From: Candidatus Heimdallarchaeota archaeon
GTDB taxonomy: Archaea; Asgardarchaeota; Heimdallarchaeia; Heimdallarchaeales; Kariarchaeaceae
Assembly: GCA_026702845.1 (NCBI GenBank)
Contig: JADCLS010000002.1
Span: 1-64,000, forward strand
Reading direction: 5' to 3'
Length of the DNA stretch: 64,000 bases
Positions 19,255 to 27,393 of the stretch are shown piece after piece. The notes under the pieces are model-generated. The model was given only the letters and a program-made list of their open reading frames with translations, was not told the DNA's origin and did no database searches. How positions within the stretch are numbered: position 1 is the stretch's first letter; every line of letters begins with the position of its first letter. Made by a program: the position numbers and the translations under genes.

Positions 19255-20553
19255 ATGGATAATCCAGAAGTGATTATTGTAGGTGCTGGTCCAGCTGGCA
19301 GTTCTGCAGCATTGAAATTGGCTCAAAATGGGGTGAAAGTCGTGCTAATTGACAGAGGAATGCCTATTGGATCCAAGAATCTATCAGGTGGCGTGATTTG
19401 GGGAAATGATCTCGCAGAATTACTCCCAGAATGGCAAACTGATGCACCAGTCGAAAGAGCGATTAAAACCAAAAAAATCGGGATATTATCAGAAAAAGAT
19501 GCGACTGTTGTTTCGATACATCTTGACGACTGGAAACAGCAACCCTATGCTGGTATGTCTGTTTTACGGGCTAATTTTGATGAATGGCTAGCAAATCAAG
19601 CAGAAGAGGCCGGTGCGATTGTCTTAGGGGGGATCACAATAGATTCCCTTATTTTCAAGGATGGAAAGGTAGTAGGTGTAAAACAAGACAATGAGGAACT
19701 TTATGCAGATGTAGTTATTCTAGCAGAAGGTGTGAATTCAAGGCTTATGCTTCAGCATGGTTTTCATAAGGACAAGAAAACAAGGTTTGAGCCACATATG
19801 CTCATGGGTGGATATAAAGAGGTATATCATCTTGATAAAGCAGTATTGGAGGAACGATTCATGCTTGATGAAAAAGAGGGTATCTCAGGAGAATTCATTA
19901 TAGGGAATATACCCAATGATGTTCTTGCAGGCGGATTTTTCTATACCAATAATAATTCAATAAGTCTGGGAACGGTTGTACACTTGGATTCTGTTGAAAA
20001 AGAGGATCGAGCTTATTTGGCAATTGAATATTTCAAACAACATCCATACATTAGACGATTAATTAAGGATGCTGAGCTCATTGAGTATGGTTCCAAATTG
20101 GTACCAGAATACGGTATCAAAAGTTTTCCTAATTTTTATGGTGCTGGATGGATGGTGGTCGGAGATGCTGCTGGATTTGTGTTCTCCAATGGCATTCTCA
20201 TCCAAGGAATGAATTACGCCATCAAATCAGGGATCCTAGCTGCCGAGGCATTTCTTGAAGCCAAACAGAAAAAGAACTTTGGAGCTGCAGGATTAAGAAT
20301 CTATGAGAAGAAACTAAATGATTCATATATCCTAAAAGATTTCAAAAAATTCAGTAAGGTAAAGAAATTAACCAAGAATCCTGCATTATTCAAGAAACTC
20401 CCGGATGGGTTGAACCAAGGATTACATGAATACTTGACAGAGGATGGAAAAGAAAAGAATAAAATTCTCACCACCCTTCTTAAATCGATGAAGAAACAGG
20501 GATTGGGCCTAGTCTCCTTGATGAAAATTGGACTGGCAGCGAGAAATGTGTGA
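19255..20553 (+). CDS. fixC: FixC / ETF-quinone oxidoreductase-like flavoprotein
   Basis: 432 residues from ATG 19255 (a TTG at 19243 is the alternative). The N-terminal FAD motif is VIIVGAGPAGSSAAL. KNLSGGVIWG and the second FAD segment (GWMVVGDAAGFV) follow the FixC/ETF-QO pattern, as does the SNGILIQGMNYA region. The family accepts electrons from electron-transfer flavoprotein and passes them to quinone or, in FixABCX, takes part in bifurcation. The fixX-like ferredoxin follows 9 bp downstream. ETF subunits are encoded separately at 48.2-50.1 kb. A TTTAATA box at 19216-19222 is the probable promoter. Confidence 0.9.
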   Translation: MDNPEVIIVGAGPAGSSAALKLAQNGVKVVLIDRGMPIGSKNLSGGVIWGNDLAELLPEWQTDAPVERAIKTKKIGILSEKDATVVSIHLDDWKQQPYAGMSVLRANFDEWLANQAEEAGAIVLGGITIDSLIFKDGKVVGVKQDNEELYADVVILAEGVNSRLMLQHGFHKDKKTRFEPHMLMGGYKEVYHLDKAVLEERFMLDEKEGISGEFIIGNIPNDVLAGGFFYTNNNSISLGTVVHLDSVEKEDRAYLAIEYFKQHPYIRRLIKDAELIEYGSKLVPEYGIKSFPNFYGAGWMVVGDAAGFVFSNGILIQGMNYAIKSGILAAEAFLEAKQKKNFGAAGLRIYEKKLNDSYILKDFKKFSKVKKLTKNPALFKKLPDGLNQGLHEYLTEDGKEKNKILTTLLKSMKKQGLGLVSLMKIGLAARNV

Positions 20554-20562
20554 GGTGTTCAA

Positions 20563-20856
20563 ATGACAGAGATAAAGAATTTTGATATTAAGAATAAAAT
20601 TGGTGTAACACAATGGAAAACCGATGGTCATGAATATGCCCATATTACAGTTGATGTTGCGATTTGCAGCAAATGTCCCCATCACAGGTGTATAGCTGGA
20701 TGTCCAACCGAATGTTTCAAGTTCTATGATGGAAAAATGGTATTTCAATTCGAGGATTGTGTAGAGTGTGGAGCATGTGATGCTATGTGTGATCAGGGTA
20801 GTGTGAAGTGGAATAATCCACGTGGAACCTATGGAGTAGCATATAATAACGGATAA
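20563..20856 (+). CDS. fixX: FixX-like ferredoxin
   Basis: 97 residues. Two cysteine clusters are visible: CSKCPHHRC-IAGCP (C-x2-C-x4-C-x3-CP) and CVECGACDAMC (C-x2-C-x2-C-x3-C). The second is the [4Fe-4S] site of FixX and ETF-QO. The first is fuller than in many FixX proteins and may hold another cluster, though the x4 spacing is unusual. It should pass electrons between ETF/FixC and quinone. It is co-transcribed with fixC, and GAGGTG just before ATG 20563 can act as a ribosome-binding site. Confidence 0.88.
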   Translation: MTEIKNFDIKNKIGVTQWKTDGHEYAHITVDVAICSKCPHHRCIAGCPTECFKFYDGKMVFQFEDCVECGACDAMCDQGSVKWNNPRGTYGVAYNNG

Positions 20857-20862
20857 AACCAT

Positions 20863-21519
20863 TCAGTCATCTAATGTGGAACATACTTTTTCAAAACATT
20901 TTGAACAAATTACATGGGAAATATTCATGTTAAGTGAACGTAGAAATAATTGATCGACATTCACCCAGGTTTTTTCAAACTTAATACGTTTGCAATAAGA
21001 ACATTGACGATAAAATTGATCATTTTCTTTCTCATTATCTAGGTGGAGATTGTAAATCATCTTTAATTGACTATTAATTAGCTGTTGGATAATGAATAGC
21101 ATATTCTTATACGTTTGACCGATATTCACTGGTGCTTGGTCAAGTACACAGACGGTACCAAAAATTTGACCTGTTGGCCATGATAATGGTAGCCCGAGGT
21201 ATGAAATCATATTGACTGCAATGTCAGGATTATTATTCCAAACATCACTTTCTAAGGCATTAGCCACATATAATTCGGTATTATGCTCCATCACATAGGT
21301 ACAATATAATCCTGCAAGTGGTTCTTTATGACCAATAGCATAAGGATTGTCTTTATTCTGACTTTTCAGGAATACCTCAATCTCTTCAGGGTGCACACGC
21401 ATAATCAATGCACTGGGAACATTAAAGTATTGGCCAAGATGATCTAGGATTTTCTGCCAACGAACCAAAAAAGATTTGTCAATTGCGATTTCCTGTAATT
21501 CCGCACCAAGAAAGATCAT
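20863..21519 (-). CDS. GAF-domain protein with C-terminal CxxC zinc motif
   Basis: 218 residues. The first 155 form a GAF sensory domain: LGLPLSWPTGQIFGTVCVLD is the conserved core, preceded by AGLYCTYVMEHN and VANALES. The C-terminus has QCSYCKRI, then HVICSKCFEKV, a four-cysteine motif often attached to PAS/GAF proteins and histidine kinases in the form CSYCKKIR...HGICPEC. No kinase or output domain is attached, so it may act by protein-protein contact or redox/metal sensing. It converges on fixX with only 6 bp between stops. Confidence 0.78.
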   Translation of the reverse strand: MIFLGAELQEIAIDKSFLVRWQKILDHLGQYFNVPSALIMRVHPEEIEVFLKSQNKDNPYAIGHKEPLAGLYCTYVMEHNTELYVANALESDVWNNNPDIAVNMISYLGLPLSWPTGQIFGTVCVLDQAPVNIGQTYKNMLFIIQQLINSQLKMIYNLHLDNEKENDQFYRQCSYCKRIKFEKTWVNVDQLFLRSLNMNISHVICSKCFEKVCSTLDD

Positions 21520-21995
21520 TATCCTAATTATAATGTAAAGATTAACTGCTTTAATAATCTTATGATGATTTATTTATACAATATCAAATAAGTACACTAT
21601 TTTAAGTCGAATTTGGGATGATTGGTTAGTAGAATTAAGTTTATTTTTGAATTATTCCAAACCCAAGTTGAATATTTGATGAATATTATGATCTGCCAAA
21701 ATCGGAGGGATTAATCAATAATTGTTTGTATTTTCCAAAATTATTGCGATAACGTCCAATTTAACATGGAGGCATAGTTTTTTTTTCGAACTTAAAAAAT
21801 TAGACTTTCGTAATCAAAAACATTAATAATTGTCAGATATTCGATGATAGTTCGCAAAATCACGTATTATTTATTAAAATTCAAAAAAACTTAAGAAATA
21901 TTGCATCAATTTGCCTATAAAAATTAAAATAATTATTAAAGCAAAAGTCTATTTTCCTCATCATTAATAAATGATAAAAATTGATCAACGTTAGT
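21520..21995. other. 476-bp intergenic region
   Basis: AT-rich DNA between the divergent GAF protein and wHTH regulator genes. No coding or structural RNA feature is recognised. A TATA-like stretch (TTAATAAATGATAAAAA, 21964-21980) lies 15-30 bp before the regulator start at 21996. Confidence 0.45.
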
Positions 21996-23093
21996 ATGTC
22001 TTTATATAATAAGGAGGACACATCTCTTGCTCTCAGTGAAAATGAGAAAAGAGTACTTCACGCACTTGTTAAGTGGCCAGAATTATCTGATCAGGCAATT
22101 CATTCTCGGATAAAAATGAAGAAAAGTACGTTTAGTTCCATTAAAGCTCGACTGAGGGAAAGAGGGTTCTATAAGAAATATTATATCCCGAATTTTCCCA
22201 AAATTGGTTTTGAATTATTTCACGTTTTATTTGGGAATCTCAATAGGTTCACCACTTTTGAGGAACGTATGAGAGTAGCTGGAGATATCATCAAATCATT
22301 TGATGAGGATTTTCTGGTAGTTTCTGCCTCTAATCAAGCATTCAATCTATCCATTTCGAAGAACTATACCGAATATTCTAAGAATCAGGAGAGATTCTTT
22401 CAGGTTTATAGCGAGAATAAATTTCTCACTAAGGAAAGTATGAAGACCATCACCTTCCCCTTCGAGATATCCAGAGTGCGATCCTTTATGGATTTTGAGG
22501 CACTTGTGGCCAAAGTATGCTCACTTAATATCGAAGCAGAAGAGGAAGATCTCATCATACCTACTGGAGATGTGAAACCCTTCAAACTAACCCGAGCAGA
22601 GAAAAAAGTATTAGTTGGACTGATCAAGTACTCCGAGGAAAGTGATACTTTAATTGCTGAGAAGGTTGGAGTTTCAAGAAATACTGTTGCCAATGCCAAG
22701 AGAAAATTCCTTAAGGATAGAATATGCTTCCCAAGGATTGTTCCCGACCTGGAAAAACTAGGCTTAAAACTACTCGTCTTCACCTACAGAAAATTCAACC
22801 CTAAGTCCACCATGAAGGAGAGACAGGAGGCCATTAGATTGGTGAAGGAAAAATTAAGTCCACATTTCTACATTTCCATGAACCTTGAGGGGATCCTCAT
22901 CTCTGCTCATCAGTCCTTTGAGGAATATAATAAGGCCCATGACGAGGTGATGCAGTTCTATTTGAAGCACGACTATATTTCTGAGGAGCCTATAACGCTT
23001 CAGTTTTCGCTACCCCATATCGAGACCTTAAAAGACTATGATTTCCTCAATGTTGTCTGCAAAATGCTTGAATTTGATCCAGACGAGTATTAA
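21996..23093 (+). CDS. transcriptional regulator with two tandem winged-helix domains
   Basis: 365 residues from ATG 21996; the longer TTG frame adds five residues. The protein is an internal duplication. Residues about 15-60 (LSENEKRVLHALVKWPELSD..TFSSIKARLRERG) and about 195-240 (LTRAEKKVLVGLIKYSEESD..SRNTVANAKRKFLKD) are related HTH units. Each is followed by a similar alpha/beta segment (IPNFPKIGFELFHVLFGN; VPDLEKLGLKLLVFTYRK). This is an Lrp/MarR-like archaeal regulator architecture. No ligand site is obvious. The moa genes begin 120 bp downstream on the same strand, so regulation of molybdopterin synthesis is possible but unproven. Confidence 0.75.
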   Translation: MSLYNKEDTSLALSENEKRVLHALVKWPELSDQAIHSRIKMKKSTFSSIKARLRERGFYKKYYIPNFPKIGFELFHVLFGNLNRFTTFEERMRVAGDIIKSFDEDFLVVSASNQAFNLSISKNYTEYSKNQERFFQVYSENKFLTKESMKTITFPFEISRVRSFMDFEALVAKVCSLNIEAEEEDLIIPTGDVKPFKLTRAEKKVLVGLIKYSEESDTLIAEKVGVSRNTVANAKRKFLKDRICFPRIVPDLEKLGLKLLVFTYRKFNPKSTMKERQEAIRLVKEKLSPHFYISMNLEGILISAHQSFEEYNKAHDEVMQFYLKHDYISEEPITLQFSLPHIETLKDYDFLNVVCKMLEFDPDEY

Positions 23094-23212
23094 TCTTGGT
23101 AATGAACTGTTCACAATAATCAGCTAAAAAATGGTATAATTTTACATATACAGCGAAATTTAATATGCCATTCAATAATAATTCCTTAATAGTGAAAAAA
23201 TAATTGCTTCCT

Positions 23213-23674
23213 ATGGATAATACAGACGTGAAAACGTCGGGTATGATAGATATTTCAGAGAAACCCGTGCTCCTGCGAAAAGCAACTGCAGGTGGAATTA
23301 TCTATCTTAATCAGCAATCAATCAATGCGATCAGGAATAATACCAATCCTAAGGGAGATGTGCTGGAGAATGCTCGGTTAGCAGCCATACATGCTGTGAA
23401 AAAGACACCAGATCTAGTATTCATGGCCCACCCCATACGTATCCAGTCAACCAAGGTTTATTTTGATATTTATGATGATCGGGTATCATGTGTGGTAAAA
23501 GTTGTTGCCTATGAAAAGACGGGGGTGGAGATTGAGGCCATGGCTGGTGTGATGAATGCACTACTTGCCATCTTTGATCTCTCCAAACGCTTTGAGAAAG
23601 ATGAACAAGGTCAATACCATACAGCTAGAATTGCAGATATAAGAGTACTGGAGAAGTTCAAGGAGGAAATGTAA
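23213..23674 (+). CDS. moaC: cyclic pyranopterin monophosphate synthase MoaC
   Basis: 153 residues from ATG 23213. MoaC converts 3',8-cH2GTP, made by MoaA, to cyclic pyranopterin monophosphate. Hallmarks are present: MIDIS near the start, K64 in VKKTPDL, H73 in the MAHPI motif, GVEIEAMAGVMNALLAIFD (104-122), K125, and the final IADIRVLEK. The usual LCHP cysteine is alanine here. The stop codon overlaps the moaB start by 1 bp (TAATG), so this is the first gene of a moaC-moaB-moaE operon. moaA lies 5.6 kb downstream. Confidence 0.9.
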   Translation: MDNTDVKTSGMIDISEKPVLLRKATAGGIIYLNQQSINAIRNNTNPKGDVLENARLAAIHAVKKTPDLVFMAHPIRIQSTKVYFDIYDDRVSCVVKVVAYEKTGVEIEAMAGVMNALLAIFDLSKRFEKDEQGQYHTARIADIRVLEKFKEEM

Positions 23675-24189
23675 TGCCCTGGAAACCACACGATGCACAG
23701 GACCTTGAAACGGTAAAAACCTCACTGGTTATTGTCTCAGATTCACTCTTTGCTGGTACTACTTCGTACAGTGAGGACAAATCATCTACTGTAGCACTAG
23801 AAGAATTCAATGAGAATGGTATCTATAGCATCAACCTTGACTATTATCCAGATGATTTCGCTGCATTACGATCAAAAATTGATGATGATGTCACCAATGG
23901 ATATGATCTCATTGTTTTATGTGGAGGTACGGGTATAGGTCTTAGAGATATATCCATTGAGGCTCTGAGATCCAAGGTTACCAAGGAATTGCCTGGTTTT
24001 GGAGAGGAATTTCGACGATTGAGTATTGAAGAAATTGGTGCATTGGGCATGTTGAGTAGATGTACAGCAGGAATTTACAAGCAAAGTATGATTGTAGCTT
24101 TACCTGGATCACCCAATGCGGTAAAAACAGGGATAAATCTCCTCTGCAAGATTGTAGGGCATACTCTGAATCTACTTCATGGCGATTAG
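23674..24189 (+). CDS. moaB: molybdopterin adenylyltransferase family protein MoaB/MogA
   Basis: 171 residues. The MPT-binding fold is indicated by LVIVSDSLFAG, the GGTG loop (VLCGGTGIGLRDISIEAL) and the LPGSPNAVKTG motif. The family adenylates molybdopterin before molybdenum insertion. The start ATG 23674 overlaps the moaC stop, and the 3' end overlaps moaE by 11 bp. The protein is of normal length. Confidence 0.92.
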   Translation: MPWKPHDAQDLETVKTSLVIVSDSLFAGTTSYSEDKSSTVALEEFNENGIYSINLDYYPDDFAALRSKIDDDVTNGYDLIVLCGGTGIGLRDISIEALRSKVTKELPGFGEEFRRLSIEEIGALGMLSRCTAGIYKQSMIVALPGSPNAVKTGINLLCKIVGHTLNLLHGD

Positions 24190-24628
24190 TATGAGATATG
24201 TAGGATATGTACTTCTCAAAGGTGCGATTAGCTTATCAGAACTAATAGCAGAACTACCTGAAAATAGTAAGGTAGGAGCTATTACCACATTCACAGGTAT
24301 TGTAAGAGAAGTATCAGATACTGAGAGCAAAAAAGTGGTGAGCATGGAAGTGGAAGCGTGGAATGAGAAGGGAACCGAGAGTATGACTGAAATTGCTGTG
24401 AGAATCGGGGAGAAATACCAGTTACTGGGCATGCGCATCGTGCATTTCACTGGTCAGTTGGCCATTGGTGATACTGTAGTAATGATTGTAATCACATCTG
24501 TACACCGAAAGGAGGCATTCAAGGCATTGGAAGAGGCGATTAATGCCTACAAACAGGAGAGTCCTGTTTGGAAGAAAGAAATATACGAAGATGGTACAGG
24601 TAAGTGGATCACCACTGCTAAACATTAA
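24179..24628 (+). CDS. moaE: molybdopterin synthase catalytic subunit MoaE
   Basis: 149 residues. MoaE, with MoaD, inserts sulfur into cPMP. Seen here: VGAITTFTGIVRE (32-44), MEVEAWNE, the HR-x2-AF segment (VHRKEAFKALEEAIN), and SPVWKKEIY with the catalytic-site lysines. Starts are ATG 24179 or ATG 24191. No MoaD-like gene is seen in this window. The 3' end overlaps the convergent reductase gene by 4 bp. Confidence 0.92.
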   Translation: MAISMRYVGYVLLKGAISLSELIAELPENSKVGAITTFTGIVREVSDTESKKVVSMEVEAWNEKGTESMTEIAVRIGEKYQLLGMRIVHFTGQLAIGDTVVMIVITSVHRKEAFKALEEAINAYKQESPVWKKEIYEDGTGKWITTAKH

Positions 24629-25848
24629 ATTTTCAATAAACTCTTGAGTAATCTCCCTGAAGTTTTAAGATAAAATGGATACAGGCTGAATGTTGTCATA
24701 AAACGTCTCACTAGGCTTGCCTGGTTATCCACATCTCCATACGTCTCGATATCAGAAATTAATCCCTTCTTCTCAAATAGAGCAAATAAAGTATCCACTT
24801 CATCATCCTTCAAATAATTCATATAATAGCGTACCAGTCGCATCATCCTGAAATTAGTCATCATCGTTTTTTTCCAGCGTTTCTGATAGCGTTTCAGAAA
24901 ACTAGCGGAAAAATCACCAGCATGTAATGCTTCTGCTGCTACCTCTGCTGCAATTCCAGCAGCTATACCTCCAAGAATTACTCCTCCTCCAGTAGTTGGC
25001 TTACTCTGACCAGCCACATCACCAACCAGTAAGAGATTATCTGCATATGTTGTCTTCACTGGACCAGTGATTGGAATTCTACCTGCTGTTTTCCTTACTA
25101 TTTCAGCCCCCTCACAACGTTGTTTGAGTACTGGATGGTGCGCTATCATATCACTCATCACCTTTGTTGCTCCTTTTTTCTTTGTTCCCAGTCCAACTTT
25201 GGCAGTATGGTTATCCATAGGAATCACCCAGGCAAAGAAATCTTCTGCATATTCCTGATGCTGGATAACTTCCACCAATCTAACATCCATATTCTTTAGA
25301 TTCTTCATGTAAAATTGCACTGCATTCACCCATTCCACCCTTGGTGGACCCTGAAGTCCTAATTGTTTTGCAATGCTACCCTTAACTCCCTCTGCAGAGA
25401 TGAGTAAAGGAGCCATAAGGGATAATTCTTCATCTCCTTTTTTTATAGTCACAACTACTTTTCCTTCCTTACGATATGCCTGCATTGCTCTGAAGGGTTG
25501 AAACAAAGTAACTCCAGCATCCACTGCCTTGTTCATGACAAATTGATCATAGGCCGCACGATCACATACTAGTGCATGGACCTCTGGTTTGGATACTGTC
25601 AACACTTTACCATTGGGAGAGATAATTCTGGCACCATATATCTCTGGATTGAATACTATAGATTCAGGTATAGCAATATCTATCTTTTGCAAACCTGTAT
25701 ACGAGAAAAGTCCTGAGCAATGCTCTGGAAAGCCTATCTCTTCATGTTGTTCAATCACTGCTACTGATAGGCCCTTTTCTGCGGCCTTCCATGCGGTTTG
25801 GGATCCATTTGCAGATCCACCAATGATGATAATGTCAAATTCTTCCAC
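24625..25848 (-). CDS. geranylgeranyl reductase family FAD-dependent oxidoreductase
   Basis: 407 residues. The FAD motif IIIIGGSANGSQTAWKA has a GG-x-x-x-G form. The family features HCSGLF, a FFAWVIPMDNHTAKVGLG strand (the PxxYxWxFP-like segment) and GDVAGQSKPTTGGGVILG are all present. Archaeal members reduce the geranylgeranyl chains of membrane ether lipids, which fits an archaeal host. Some relatives act on other isoprenoids. The start is GTG 25848; an overlapping ATG at 25850 is out of frame. Confidence 0.86.
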   Translation of the reverse strand: MEEFDIIIIGGSANGSQTAWKAAEKGLSVAVIEQHEEIGFPEHCSGLFSYTGLQKIDIAIPESIVFNPEIYGARIISPNGKVLTVSKPEVHALVCDRAAYDQFVMNKAVDAGVTLFQPFRAMQAYRKEGKVVVTIKKGDEELSLMAPLLISAEGVKGSIAKQLGLQGPPRVEWVNAVQFYMKNLKNMDVRLVEVIQHQEYAEDFFAWVIPMDNHTAKVGLGTKKKGATKVMSDMIAHHPVLKQRCEGAEIVRKTAGRIPITGPVKTTYADNLLLVGDVAGQSKPTTGGGVILGGIAAGIAAEVAAEALHAGDFSASFLKRYQKRWKKTMMTNFRMMRLVRYYMNYLKDDEVDTLFALFEKKGLISDIETYGDVDNQASLVRRFMTTFSLYPFYLKTSGRLLKSLLKI

Positions 25849-25956
25849 ATGATTACGCAGAAATATCTATTAAAAAATTCTAGTGTAGTAGTGATTTTGA
25901 TCTTATTCAAATGAGTTGAGAAGTGACTTGATAAATATTAGATACTTAGTCAGACT

Positions 25957-26958
25957 ATGTGCAAGAAGGTGTTATTCCTGCGAGAGATGAGAGAAGAACT
26001 CCAATCACATTTACTTCAGGAATTGCTAGATGAGGATATAGATTTATTCTTTGATAGATCAGATATTCAATTGCATCAAGTCGATTGTGCCATTGGCTGG
26101 AGACCAACTGTAACAGAGCTTGAACAGATGACAAAACTGAAATTATTTATAAATCCAGGTGCTGGCGTACAACACCTGATTGGAGATATATCCAATTATC
26201 TTAGTAATAGGAAGATCCCCATCATCAATGGACATGGGAATAGCTATTTCACTGCTCAACATGTGGTAGCGATGTATCATGCCCTAAGCAACAAAATCTT
26301 ACCCCATCACTCATGGATGATACAGGGAAAATGGAGACGGGGTGATGCTGATGCAGCATCAGTACCAATAAGACATAAAACCATCGGATTACTCGGTTTC
26401 GGTGCAATCAACCAACAAGTCTACCGGTTTCTATCAGGATATGATATCAAATTTTCAATACTCAAACGTCACTGGGATGAAGAACAACTTAATATAAAAG
26501 AAAACAGCAATATCAACGCTTTGTTTGAACCAGATGAATTACATAAATTTCTAGAAGCCATAGATGATCTGATTATTGCTATCCCTCAGACGTCAGAAAC
26601 CATTGGTATGATAGGTGCTGATGAGTTAAAATATTTATCACCACATACATTTTTGGTAAATGTGGGGAGAGGTTCAATAATTGATGAAAAGGCTCTATTT
26701 GATGTTCTAGAGAATAAGCAGATTGCCGGTGCTGCCATTGATGTATGGTACAACTATCAACCTGAGGAGAGGGAAGGCAAGCGGTTTCCCTATAATCTAC
26801 CATTTCATACTCTAGAAAATGTTATACTATCACCTCATCGTGCAGCATCTCCATTTTCAGATCTTGAACGATGGAATGAAGTAATCATCAACTTGAAAAA
26901 ATTAGCTAGAAATGAAAGTAATTTTATCAATCAAGTTAATCCATCATTGGGTTACTAA
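25957..26958 (+). CDS. D-2-hydroxyacid dehydrogenase (NAD-binding) family protein
   Basis: 333 residues with the two-domain fold of the family. A substrate-side motif is NPGAGVQHL and NGHGNSYFTAQHVV, followed by the Rossmann loop GLLGFGAINQQV (GxGxxx). Then come VNVGRGSIIDEKAL with the conserved Arg/Glu region and SPHRAAS carrying the catalytic histidine. The TAQHVV segment replaces the commoner SVAE motif, so the substrate may be unusual. ATG 25957 lies about 25 bp after a TAAATATT box, suggesting a leaderless mRNA. It stands alone. Confidence 0.85.
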   Translation: MCKKVLFLREMREELQSHLLQELLDEDIDLFFDRSDIQLHQVDCAIGWRPTVTELEQMTKLKLFINPGAGVQHLIGDISNYLSNRKIPIINGHGNSYFTAQHVVAMYHALSNKILPHHSWMIQGKWRRGDADAASVPIRHKTIGLLGFGAINQQVYRFLSGYDIKFSILKRHWDEEQLNIKENSNINALFEPDELHKFLEAIDDLIIAIPQTSETIGMIGADELKYLSPHTFLVNVGRGSIIDEKALFDVLENKQIAGAAIDVWYNYQPEEREGKRFPYNLPFHTLENVILSPHRAASPFSDLERWNEVIINLKKLARNESNFINQVNPSLGY

Positions 26959-27011
26959 TTTCCGATGTCATCTTACACTAGAATAATAAACTCGCAATAC
27001 ATAAATGTTGT

Positions 27012-27383
27012 ATGGCAAAATCAAAAGGATTGGAAATTAAGCAAATAATTGCCATTCGTACAGATTTAAAGATGGGTAAAGGCAAAATTGCGGCTCAAGC
27101 CAGTCATGCTTCAGTTCTTGCAACATTACAAGCCCAACGTGATCAACGTATCTGGTATGATGCATGGTTCACGTCTGGTATGAAGAAAATTGTCGTCAAG
27201 GTTTCAAGTGAGGCAGAATTACAGGAATTATTCCAACTAGGTGCAAGAGCAAAATTACCACGTGCATATATTAATGATGCGGGTCACACTCAACTGGACC
27301 CTGGTACAGCAACTGCTGCTGCTCTTGGTCCTGCTCCTGATTCACAACTTGACCCCATTACACAGAAGTATAAATTACTTTGA
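27012..27383 (+). CDS. pth2: peptidyl-tRNA hydrolase, type 2 (archaeal/eukaryotic)
   Basis: 123 residues. Pth2 recycles tRNA from stalled peptidyl-tRNA. The signature DLKMGKGKIAAQASHASV is intact, as are KIVVKVSSEAEL, INDAGHTQLDPGT and the closing LGPAPDSQLDPIT. The type is archaeal/eukaryotic, not bacterial. Its stop codon overlaps the ribosome-binding site of truD downstream, giving a two-gene translation operon. Confidence 0.96.
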   Translation: MAKSKGLEIKQIIAIRTDLKMGKGKIAAQASHASVLATLQAQRDQRIWYDAWFTSGMKKIVVKVSSEAELQELFQLGARAKLPRAYINDAGHTQLDPGTATAAALGPAPDSQLDPITQKYKLL

Positions 27384-27393
27384 GGAGAGATAT

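Noticed and set aside
27241..27393. N-terminal extension of TruD by 51 residues
   Set aside because: It overlaps pth2 in another frame and has no TruD similarity. The ribosome-binding site at 27382 fixes ATG 27394.
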